This document shows positions 26,310-34,732 of a stretch of 61,296 bases of DNA, piece by piece. The notes under the pieces were generated by a model, which worked only from the letters and a program-made list of their open reading frames with translations, made no database searches and was not told the origin of the DNA. Made by a program: the position numbers and the translations under genes. The first letter of the stretch is position 1, and the number at the start of each line of letters is the position of its first letter. This DNA is from Dysgonamonadaceae bacterium (GTDB lineage: Bacteria; Bacteroidota; Bacteroidia; Bacteroidales; Dysgonomonadaceae), in the NCBI GenBank assembly GCA_031272205.1, contig JAISUH010000060.1:1-61296 (forward strand). The letters are read 5' to 3'.

Positions 26310-28256
26310 ATGAAAGAAAAGAATATAAAAACAATAATCGTTTCATTGTTGACGGCAACGATGCTGCTTCCATACGGGTGTTCGGACGTGCTCGATCAAG
26401 CACCCGATGGCAAAATTTCGCTCGATGAAGTATTTGCCGACAACGACAAAACGGCCGCCTATCTCAATACCTGTTACCTGTATATTCCCGGCGAAGGTTG
26501 CAGCACTTACTTTGTAAGCCGTGCCCCGTCGATTTGGACAGACGATGCTTGGGACGTTGACGCCGAGGCAGAGCCATGGATTGCAAGCGGCAGAATGTAC
26601 AACGGCGAAGCGTCGGCTTCGAACCACCCGATACTCTATACCGGGTATATGAATGGGAGCTACACCGTAAACGCTAACAACGGCAACTATTGGAACCTCT
26701 GCTGGCAGGGCATCCGCAAATGCACCGTCTTCCTCACAAGGATAGACGCCGCACCCGTTACGAGCGAAGAGAACCGCAGCCGCTGGCGTGCCGAAGCGCA
26801 CCTGCTACGTGCTTATTACTACCACATTCTGCTCAAATGGTTCGGAACCGGTATGCCGCTCGAAGAAACGGCTTATTCTCTCGATTTCGACTATTCGACG
26901 CTCGTCAAATCCTCCTACAAAGAGACGGTGGATTTCATGATCAAAGATTGCGACATCGCGCTGGCTTCAGCTTCTCTTCCATGGCGCATAACGAGCAGCG
27001 CCGAAGCCTTCCGCTTCACCAAAGGTATGGCCGAACTGCTCAAATCGCGCATGATACTTATGGCGGCCAGCCCGCTCTACAACGAGGGAAACGATTATTG
27101 GACGGAAGCCTACAATACCACCAAAACGGCGATGAACAACCTCCGCGCCAACGGTTACGAACTTTACAATAAAGTCAATTATACACAAGTATTTAAGAGC
27201 GAAAACGCCTATTTTTATCCCGACGGCAAGTTCCCGAACGACTATGCGGCGCTCTACAACGAGTATTTCGTCAGCGATCAGGAATGGGCGGCCAGTCCGG
27301 TGGACAAAGAAACCATCTATTCCACCAACGCCGTTCAAGATCGTGCCTACCACATCGACGGCATCGGCGCACAGTTCCAGTATAAGACCGGCACCTGTCC
27401 CTCGCAGGAGCTCGTCGATTGCTACGAGATGACCAACGGCGAACCGATACTCGATATCGAAAATCCTTACACAGACGCTGTAACGCACCTGCAACCCAAT
27501 ATCAATCCCAAGAGCGGTTACAACGAACAGAATCCCTACGTGAACCGCGACCCGCGCTTTTACGCTTCCATCTATTACAACGGCTCGAAACGCAATTGCT
27601 ATTGGCCCTTCGACGAGACGAACGGTAGCGCCGAGAATTTTCCCGCTTCAAAAGGCGTCCGTACCCGCGTTATCGCTACATGGGACGGCGAGCCGCAGAC
27701 CGGTATCAGCCCGACAGCACGCATCAAAACACGTACCGGTTATTACCTCCGCAAATTTATGCACCCGCTTGCCGGCGACGACGGCGCATATACCGAAATT
27801 ATTTTGGCGCGTCCCAAAGTAATGCGCTTTGCAGAGGCCATACTCAATTTTGCGGAAGCGGCTTTGGAAGCCGGTCATCCCGACGAAGCACGGACGGCAG
27901 TGAACGAAATACGCGCCCGCGTGGGAATGCCCGAACTGCCCGCAAGCCTGACTACCGAGCAATTGAGGTTGCGCATCCGCAACGAACGCCGCGTGGAATT
28001 TGCGATGGAAGGACATCGCTATTTCGACGTTCGCCGTTGGCACAAACCCGATGAAAACCTCGAAACAACCGACCGCTGGATTACCGCGATGTGGATCACC
28101 CGCAACAGCGACGCTTCTTATACCTACCGGCGCGGCCCCGTATCGAAAGAAAGACTGTGTTATACCAACAAATTCCTTTGGGTACCGCTCCCGATGAACG
28201 AAGTCAATAAACTCTTTTCGTTGACGGGTGAGAATTGGCAGAATCCGGGATGGTAG
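26310..28256 (+). CDS. SusD/RagB-family lipoprotein (partner of the STN-SusC)
   Basis: A ligand-binding surface lipoprotein of 648 aa. The lipobox is LLPYGCSDVLDQ (Cys near residue 24). SusD helices are visible in RWRAEAHLLRAYYYHILLKWFG and the C-terminal signature is RIRNERRVEFAMEGHRYFDVRRW, each split at natural domain edges. It ends NWQNPGW, the same ending as the second SusD at 31476. An in-frame ATG at 26283 overlaps the susC stop, but the ATG at 26310 gives a proper signal peptide (MKEKNIKTIIVSLL), so it is preferred. Confidence 0.93.
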   Translation: MKEKNIKTIIVSLLTATMLLPYGCSDVLDQAPDGKISLDEVFADNDKTAAYLNTCYLYIPGEGCSTYFVSRAPSIWTDDAWDVDAEAEPWIASGRMYNGEASASNHPILYTGYMNGSYTVNANNGNYWNLCWQGIRKCTVFLTRIDAAPVTSEENRSRWRAEAHLLRAYYYHILLKWFGTGMPLEETAYSLDFDYSTLVKSSYKETVDFMIKDCDIALASASLPWRITSSAEAFRFTKGMAELLKSRMILMAASPLYNEGNDYWTEAYNTTKTAMNNLRANGYELYNKVNYTQVFKSENAYFYPDGKFPNDYAALYNEYFVSDQEWAASPVDKETIYSTNAVQDRAYHIDGIGAQFQYKTGTCPSQELVDCYEMTNGEPILDIENPYTDAVTHLQPNINPKSGYNEQNPYVNRDPRFYASIYYNGSKRNCYWPFDETNGSAENFPASKGVRTRVIATWDGEPQTGISPTARIKTRTGYYLRKFMHPLAGDDGAYTEIILARPKVMRFAEAILNFAEAALEAGHPDEARTAVNEIRARVGMPELPASLTTEQLRLRIRNERRVEFAMEGHRYFDVRRWHKPDENLETTDRWITAMWITRNSDASYTYRRGPVSKERLCYTNKFLWVPLPMNEVNKLFSLTGENWQNPGW

Positions 28257-28310
28257 TTAAAAGTTAAAAAATAGAAGTAGTAAAGAGAAAAAATGAATAG
28301 TTTCGATGTG

Positions 28311-28359
28311 AACGTCAAACGTCAAACATTAAACTTTAAACATTGAATTTTAAACTTTC
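28311..28359. repeat. Heptameric tandem repeat, 7 degenerate units
   Basis: Seven consecutive 7-base units of the form AACnTTA: AACGTCA twice, then AACATTA, AACTTTA, AACATTG, AATTTTA and AACTTTC. The array ends 5 bases before the ATG at 28365 of the second susC. Confidence 0.65.
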
Positions 28360-28364
28360 CAAAT

Positions 28365-31300
28365 ATGATGAAAATTAGATATATACGATATTTGGCGACG
28401 GGAATAATGCTTCTGTTTGCCTGTTTGAAAATGTCGGGACAAAACGACATCCGCATTAGCGGAACGGTGAGCGATAGCAACGGCTCGCCTTTGGCGGGCG
28501 TCGTGATACAAGCCCTTGGCGCCGACAACAAAACCATTACCGATATTGACGGCAAATACACGCTGATCACTTCATCGGACTGTTACCGCCTGCGCTTTTT
28601 GTTGGTGGGCTACAAAACGCAGGAGGCGGACTATGATTCCGGCAATGCGGTAAACATTACGCTCGACAGGGCGGAGACCTACAACCTCGACGACGAAGTG
28701 CTGATGGGCTTTACAAAGCAGCGCAGAGGCGATGTTACCGGCGCTGTATCGACCGTCAAAGGAGATATCCTTGACCGCACTCCGGCTCCAAACCTTGGAA
28801 CAGCACTGCATGGACGCTTGCCGGGACTGATCACCCGCGAGATAAGCTCCGAACCTTCGCGTGTCAGCACCTCGCTGTGGTCGCGCGGCGCTTCCACTAA
28901 CGGCGCCTATCAGCCCCTGTTGGTGATCGACGGTTTCACCTACCGCGATTATGCCACCGACTTGCTTGAATATGTGTCGGCAATGGAAATCGAATCCATC
29001 TCGCTGCTCAAAGATGCATCCACGCAGGCGCTCTACGGCGTGCAGGGCGGCAACGGCGTCCTTGTGATAACTACCAAACGCGGCATTCAACGCAAAGTAA
29101 GCGTTGACGTCCGTATCGATGATATTGTAGAAGAACCCTCAACCACGCTCGATTTTATCCCTTCGTCCGATTACGTTCAACTGAAAAATTTGGCCGGATA
29201 CAACGACGGGTTGGGAGAGTATTACTTCTTCGATCGCCGGACCATCGAAGGCTTTATCAACGGTAGCGATAAAAACCTGTATCCCAACAACAACTGGCGC
29301 GAGCTGAATATGAAAGACCGCAGCAACATGCAGCGCATCAATGCCAATTTCACCGGCGGCAACGAAAAGGCGGTGTTCTTCACCAACCTCAACGTGATGC
29401 ACCAGGATGGGATGTGGAAAACCGACCAGACCAAATACAATTCCAACAACGATTACATCTGGGCTAACTTCCGCAGCAACGTCGATGTGAAACTGCACAA
29501 AAATCTCTCGATAGGGTTGAACCTGAGCGGCAATATCAAGCGCGAGCGCGGGCCGGGCAGCACGCCCATCGGCGAGACTTTCGGCGACCAGATATACTAT
29601 CGTCTCTACACCGTTCCGCCTTACGTTTACGGCCCGACAACCCCGATAATCGAATACCTTGAAACGGGTGAGATTACCGGCGGACAGATGTCGGTTACCA
29701 CCACCGAACCCTATTCGGCTTACGCCGTCCTTAATCGCGGCGGATACAAAATCCGTACCAACACAAACATCTACGCGCAGTTTTTCTCCAAGCTCAACCT
29801 CGATTTTCTGACCAAAGGATTGAGCATTAGCGGATTTGGAGGATACCAGACGCTGGCTGTAGGAAATATGAATACCGGTCAGAATTTCGAAAAATGGATT
29901 CGTACCGACAATTACAACGAGTTGGAATTTACCAGTTACGGAACCGACGAGAACACCCCTTTGGTTTACAGCAAAACCAATGCTTATTACTATAACCTGA
30001 ATTTCAAGGGGCTTCTTGAATATCACCGCACTTTCGGACAGCACAACCTCAAAGCTACCGCTTTCTCTTTCTATCAGAGGATGGAAAAAAACGACGAATC
30101 GCTGCCTTATATGCGCCTGTTGTCGGGTTTCGAGGCGGCTTACAGTTTTGCCGACAAGTACCTCTTAAAATTCGATGTGGGCTATTCCGGTACGGAAGCC
30201 TTTGCAAGACAACACCGTTTTGTTACCACTCCGGCAATATCCGCCGGTTGGGTTATCAGTAATGAAGCTTTTCTCAAAGATAACGTCGTGCTGACCTGCC
30301 TCAAACCCCGCGTCTCTATCGGCAAAACGGCTAATGACCAGGGGCTTGACCGATATGTTTACTTAGATAATGTTTCGGTTGGCAGCGGCGGGCCGATAAG
30401 CAACTATCGCTACCTCATTACCGAAAAACAGGCCGCCAATCCGAATATTGCACCTGAAACATCTGTAAAACAGAATATTGGACTTGATATTGCGTTGTTC
30501 AACAACCTGTCGGTTTCGATTGACGTTTTCAAAGAAAGAATGAATACCATGTTTTCGGGCGCGACCTCGTCGGTACCTATGTTTCAGGGGATTCCGCTCA
30601 CCTATTATCCCCGCACCAACGCAGGTAAGTTCGAAAACAAAGGCTACGAGATTAGCGGCGATTTCACAAAACAGTTGGCGAAAGACCTGTCCGTCAATCT
30701 TGGCGGTTGGGTGATGTATGCCAAAAACACGATTATTTTCAATGACGAAGCCAACCGCGGCGACGATTACGCTTTTCCGCTGAGGCAGGAAGGTTTCTCT
30801 TACGGGCAAGTCTTCGGCTACCGCGTTGATTACAGCAACGGCAACGGTTTCTTCAACAGCGAAGAAGAAATCGCCAACAGCAACCTGACTTACGAAATTG
30901 GCGACCCGCGTGTGGGCGACCTGAAATATTTTGACCTCAACAACGATGGCATCATCAACGAAAAAGACAAAGCGCCGCTTGGTTACGGCTATCTGCCGCG
31001 TTATACCTACGCCTTCAACGGAGGGTTCAGCTACAAGAACTTTGACCTGACATTCATGTTTCAGGGCGTTGGACAGTTGTGGGACGTTGATATGGGCAAC
31101 GGCCGTGTGGAATATACCTTCGACGGCATTTTTACCCGCTGGCACCTGAACTCGTGGACGCCCGAACGTTATGCCGCCGGTGAAAAGATAAGCTATCCCA
31201 CGCTCTCGACAACCGCCAACTCCAATCACGAGACCAACGAGTTCTTTATGCAGGACAAGTCCTATCTGCGCCTTAAAAACGCCGAAATGGGATATACCTT

Positions 31301-31472
31301 CCCCCGCAGCACGGCAAGAGCCATCCGCGCACAGAAAATTCGCATCTTCCTGAGCGGACAAAACCTCTACACCTGGCATAATATGACGGCCGATGATTAC
31401 AGTCCCGACGGCTCGATGATACAGATACCGCCTTACAAACTGTATAACATTGGTTTAAGTGTGAAATTCTAA
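28365..31472 (+). CDS. Second SusC/RagA-type outer membrane protein
   Basis: A TonB-dependent importer of 1035 aa without an STN domain. It has a signal peptide (about 1-26), a carboxypeptidase-regulatory-like domain (about 30-108: SGTVSDSNGSPLAGVVIQAL, TDIDGKYTL), and a plug (LWSRGASTNG, QPLLVIDGFTYRD, ISLLKDASTQALYGVQGGNG). The usual LDEVVV box is altered to LDDEVLMGF. The barrel ends in VKF. A second ATG one codon on (28368) is equally possible. It pairs with the SusD at 31476, three bases downstream. Lacking STN, it would import but not signal to FecR. Confidence 0.93.
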   Translation: MMKIRYIRYLATGIMLLFACLKMSGQNDIRISGTVSDSNGSPLAGVVIQALGADNKTITDIDGKYTLITSSDCYRLRFLLVGYKTQEADYDSGNAVNITLDRAETYNLDDEVLMGFTKQRRGDVTGAVSTVKGDILDRTPAPNLGTALHGRLPGLITREISSEPSRVSTSLWSRGASTNGAYQPLLVIDGFTYRDYATDLLEYVSAMEIESISLLKDASTQALYGVQGGNGVLVITTKRGIQRKVSVDVRIDDIVEEPSTTLDFIPSSDYVQLKNLAGYNDGLGEYYFFDRRTIEGFINGSDKNLYPNNNWRELNMKDRSNMQRINANFTGGNEKAVFFTNLNVMHQDGMWKTDQTKYNSNNDYIWANFRSNVDVKLHKNLSIGLNLSGNIKRERGPGSTPIGETFGDQIYYRLYTVPPYVYGPTTPIIEYLETGEITGGQMSVTTTEPYSAYAVLNRGGYKIRTNTNIYAQFFSKLNLDFLTKGLSISGFGGYQTLAVGNMNTGQNFEKWIRTDNYNELEFTSYGTDENTPLVYSKTNAYYYNLNFKGLLEYHRTFGQHNLKATAFSFYQRMEKNDESLPYMRLLSGFEAAYSFADKYLLKFDVGYSGTEAFARQHRFVTTPAISAGWVISNEAFLKDNVVLTCLKPRVSIGKTANDQGLDRYVYLDNVSVGSGGPISNYRYLITEKQAANPNIAPETSVKQNIGLDIALFNNLSVSIDVFKERMNTMFSGATSSVPMFQGIPLTYYPRTNAGKFENKGYEISGDFTKQLAKDLSVNLGGWVMYAKNTIIFNDEANRGDDYAFPLRQEGFSYGQVFGYRVDYSNGNGFFNSEEEIANSNLTYEIGDPRVGDLKYFDLNNDGIINEKDKAPLGYGYLPRYTYAFNGGFSYKNFDLTFMFQGVGQLWDVDMGNGRVEYTFDGIFTRWHLNSWTPERYAAGEKISYPTLSTTANSNHETNEFFMQDKSYLRLKNAEMGYTFPRSTARAIRAQKIRIFLSGQNLYTWHNMTADDYSPDGSMIQIPPYKLYNIGLSVKF

Positions 31473-31475
31473 AAC

Positions 31476-33257
31476 ATGACAAATATGAAAAAGAATATAT
31501 TGTTTTTCACCATCGCGATGACCGCTGTTCTGACCTCCTGCAACGACTTGTTGGAATTGCCCAACGACGGACGTATGACGATGGACGACGTCTTTAAAAC
31601 GCGCAACAACGTGCTGGGATACCTCAACTCGTGTTACAATTACCGCATTGAGCCTTCGATGGAGCGCGACGCGCTGACCGATAACTCCACTCATTCCGAA
31701 GACATGTTCGGCAACTCGATCTACAACCGCTGGTACAACGACGGCTATTCGGCCACGAGCTATACCAATACCGACGGCGCCCCTTGGGAATCGCTGTATC
31801 AGGGTATCCGCAAGTGCAACATTTTTATTGCCAATATGGAGTCGCTCGACCCCTCGACGATTCCCAATTACGACGGCGAAATTTCGTCGTGGATAGCCGA
31901 AGTGCGCACCCTCAGGGCGTATTACTACCTCGAACTCATCAAGCGTTACGGCGCTTGTCCTATACTGACGGTGGCCTACGAAACAACGCACGACTTCGGC
32001 ACCAACGTTCGATCGTCGGTATCGGAAGTGGTAACCCAGATTGTTGCCGATTGCGATGACGCGCTTGCCGCGCCGGAAGTCAATCTGGGCTTCTCGTGGA
32101 AGGTCGGCGCCGGTCAGCGAGGTATCATGACCCGCGCTATGGCGCATTTCATCAAGGCGCAGGCCTTGCTCTTTGCCGCCAGTCCGCAGTTTGCCGATGG
32201 AACGTATTCTTATGCCGACGCCCTCGAAGCTAACCGAGCCGCGCTTGGCGCCTGCCTTGCCAACGGTTACGAACTGTTTAATACTGCGCCCGCAATCGGT
32301 GTGGCGCAAAACGTTTATGCCTTTTATTTCATCAGTGCGGCCGATGAGCAACAGGCTTTCGACAAGGAGTACATCTATCCGGGGCATACCGTTGCGGTAT
32401 GGCAAACATCGGGGATGCCCACTACTTCCGGACAATTGGCCGCAGGCGCCTGCCCCTCGCAGGAACTTGTGGATTGTTACGAGATGCAGGCTACAGGCGA
32501 GCCGCCCATCACCGGCTATTCCGACCCGCAACACCTCAGTCCGATTATCAATACGGCTTCGGGTTATGACCCCGATAAACCTTACGAAGGACGCGATCCG
32601 CGCTTCTATGCTACGGTTTATTACAACGGTTCGATGCGCAGTTTAGAAAACTCCTCTGACCCCGAAAATATTATTGAGACTTATGTGGGAGGCAGCGAAG
32701 GCCTTTCGGCCACCGACCGCCGATATACCCACACCGGTTACTATCTGCGCAAGTACAACAACTGGAAATCGAACAGCGACAACAGCGCCGACGGACAGAT
32801 ACGCAAGTTCCGCCTTGGCGAACTCTACCTCAACTTTGCCGAAGCGGCCTATCAGGCCTCCGCTTCGCCTTACGACAAAATATCGCTTGGCAACGGCATG
32901 AGTATGAGCGCTGTCGATGCGGTCAATGCGATACGTCGGCGAGCCGGTATGCCCGATTTCCCTACAGGAATGAGCAAAACCGATTTCGAAAAGAAATACC
33001 GCAACGAACGGCGTGTGGAACTTGCTTTCGAAGACGTTTATTACTTCGATGTACGCCGCTGGAAAACCATGCCGGAAACCTCGCGTTATGTTACCGGTAT
33101 GCGCATCACAAACGATGGAAGCGGCTACAAATACGAACGTTTTTCGTTGGAAAGAACGAGCTACGGAGAGAAATACTATCTCTATCCCCTCAACGTTACC
33201 GAGGTGAACAAAATGACCGACCATACGGGCGTCAATTGGCAAAATCCGGGATGGTAA
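31476..33257 (+). CDS. Second SusD/RagB-family lipoprotein
   Basis: A 593-aa surface lipoprotein with lipobox AVLTSCNDLLEL. Typical SusD segments are EVRTLRAYYYLELIKRYG, IMTRAMAHFIKAQALLFAAS and YRNERRVELAFEDVYYFDVRRW. The end NWQNPGW matches the first SusD of the locus. The gene starts three bases after susC. An alternative ATG at 31485 (MKKNILFF) gives a more usual signal peptide. Its partner is the SusC at 28365. Confidence 0.93.
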   Translation: MTNMKKNILFFTIAMTAVLTSCNDLLELPNDGRMTMDDVFKTRNNVLGYLNSCYNYRIEPSMERDALTDNSTHSEDMFGNSIYNRWYNDGYSATSYTNTDGAPWESLYQGIRKCNIFIANMESLDPSTIPNYDGEISSWIAEVRTLRAYYYLELIKRYGACPILTVAYETTHDFGTNVRSSVSEVVTQIVADCDDALAAPEVNLGFSWKVGAGQRGIMTRAMAHFIKAQALLFAASPQFADGTYSYADALEANRAALGACLANGYELFNTAPAIGVAQNVYAFYFISAADEQQAFDKEYIYPGHTVAVWQTSGMPTTSGQLAAGACPSQELVDCYEMQATGEPPITGYSDPQHLSPIINTASGYDPDKPYEGRDPRFYATVYYNGSMRSLENSSDPENIIETYVGGSEGLSATDRRYTHTGYYLRKYNNWKSNSDNSADGQIRKFRLGELYLNFAEAAYQASASPYDKISLGNGMSMSAVDAVNAIRRRAGMPDFPTGMSKTDFEKKYRNERRVELAFEDVYYFDVRRWKTMPETSRYVTGMRITNDGSGYKYERFSLERTSYGEKYYLYPLNVTEVNKMTDHTGVNWQNPGW

Positions 33258-33262
33258 AGACT

Positions 33263-33290
33263 ATTACGAATTAAAAATTACGAATTACGA
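33263..33290. repeat. Heptameric tandem repeat, 4 units abutting a start codon
   Basis: ATTACGA, ATTAAAA, ATTACGA and ATTACGA run without interruption up to the base before the ATG at 33291. The next seven bases (ATGATTA) keep the phase. The array therefore occupies the place of the ribosome binding site if the ATG at 33291 is used; an in-frame ATG at 33297 gives slightly more room. Confidence 0.65.
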
Positions 33291-34694
33291 ATGATTATGA
33301 AAACGATAAAGATATTCAGCTATTTAAGCCTTGCGGCTTTGCTGTGTTCGTGTTATAAAGCCGACCCCGCGCCGGAACTCGAACTGCCGCAATTTCTGAA
33401 CCTTTCGCTGACGGGTGCAACCACCATTCCTAATGTTAAAAAAATGAACTTTGAGACCGGCGGCGATACTACATTTGTCATCCAAATGCAATACGGAGGC
33501 ACCACCAACTACCATAAGGGCGAAATCACTGCCGAACTGGGCGTTGACGCTTCCTTGGTGGAATCTTTCAATGCGGCGAACTTCGCCGATTATCAGTTGC
33601 TTCCCTCCGACGTCTATGCTTTCGGTAAAGCAACACTGACCATCCCCGATGGCAGCAACAAGAGCGACGAAGCGACACTGATCGTCAAGACCCGCGACAT
33701 CGATTACACGCAGGATTACATCCTGCCGATAACCATCAAATCGGTGTCGGGCGGTGTTCCTGCCAACGACGAGCTGAAAACCATTTATTTTGTGTTTGAG
33801 GCCGATGTCGATACCGAACCGGGGAAAGACAAATGGAAAAAATGGGGAGTTTCAAGTATATGGGATGCTACGGTTTACGACATATCCAACATCTTCGACG
33901 GCGATGATGGCACTTATTGGCACTCACACCCGTTCGACGCCTCGCTCAACGGGATGCCGCAGTGGTTTTCCATCGATATGGGCAACATCAAACGCATCGA
34001 CGGTTTCACCTTCAACAACCGCAAGGAAAAAGGCATGAACGCGATGCCCAAACACATCACCATCGAGACCAGCCTCGACGGCGAGGAATGGACGCAGGTT
34101 CTCGAAATCACTGCACTGTCGCAGTCGCGCGTCCTCCAGATCTTGCCGCTTACCCGATTTGTTTTTGCCCGTTATTTCCGCTTCACCATCCTCAGTACTT
34201 GGAGCGGCGAAGCATGGACTTATGTGGCGGAGATGAGCATTTATGCAGGCGCCGCGCCGGATGCGGAAGAAGATTTTGAACTGGCCAACTGGACGACCGA
34301 TTCCTTCTCATCGCAGTGGAACGTGGCCACGACGCCCGACAAACTGCTCGACGGCGACAAAAATACTTATTGGCACTCCAACCCCGTCGGCCAAAGCTTA
34401 CCGCAGTGGATCATCTACGATATGCAGAAATCGCGCCGAATTTCGGGCTTCAAGATTTGGAACCGTCAGGAAGAGAACTACGACATCGAACCGAAGCACA
34501 TTGTTTTTGAACTGAGTAACGACAAGTCGTTGTGGGAAACCCTTATTGATGAGCCCGAAATGAGCAAGGACAAGACCGTTCAGATAGACCTGAAAGCCCC
34601 CGAAGCGAAAAGCGGACGTTACCTCCGAATGACCATTCATACCAACTGGAGCAGTTGGCCCTATACGGCTCTCGGAGAAATAACTCCCTATTAA
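33291..34694 (+). CDS. DUF1735 / double discoidin (F5/8 type C) lipoprotein
   Basis: A 467-aa lipoprotein with lipobox LLCSCYKADP near residue 21. Residues about 35-165 match the BT_3987-like N-terminal domain (DUF1735): GGDTTFVIQMQYGG, LLPSDVYAF, TLTIPDGSNKSDEATLIVK. Two discoidin/CBM32-like domains follow, about 180-320 (TYWHSHPFD, PQWFSIDMG, IDGFTFNNRK) and about 325-467 (TYWHSNPVG, PQWIIYDMQ, ISGFKIWNRQ). It is probably a surface glycan-binding protein in the SusE/F position. The two discoidin domains are clear paralogs of those in the lipoprotein at 38650. Confidence 0.87.
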   Translation: MIMKTIKIFSYLSLAALLCSCYKADPAPELELPQFLNLSLTGATTIPNVKKMNFETGGDTTFVIQMQYGGTTNYHKGEITAELGVDASLVESFNAANFADYQLLPSDVYAFGKATLTIPDGSNKSDEATLIVKTRDIDYTQDYILPITIKSVSGGVPANDELKTIYFVFEADVDTEPGKDKWKKWGVSSIWDATVYDISNIFDGDDGTYWHSHPFDASLNGMPQWFSIDMGNIKRIDGFTFNNRKEKGMNAMPKHITIETSLDGEEWTQVLEITALSQSRVLQILPLTRFVFARYFRFTILSTWSGEAWTYVAEMSIYAGAAPDAEEDFELANWTTDSFSSQWNVATTPDKLLDGDKNTYWHSNPVGQSLPQWIIYDMQKSRRISGFKIWNRQEENYDIEPKHIVFELSNDKSLWETLIDEPEMSKDKTVQIDLKAPEAKSGRYLRMTIHTNWSSWPYTALGEITPY

Positions 34695-34732
34695 GAAAAG
34701 ACCAAGTGAAATTAAAAATAAAAGAAAATCAA

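Noticed and set aside
28311-28359. Heptad array as a CRISPR array
   Set aside because: Units are 7 bases with no spacers and no cas genes are present.
34655-34732. Upstream extension of the GH99-like gene into the discoidin lipoprotein gene
   Set aside because: The extension overlaps the previous coding sequence, and the signal peptide starts at the internal ATG 34733.
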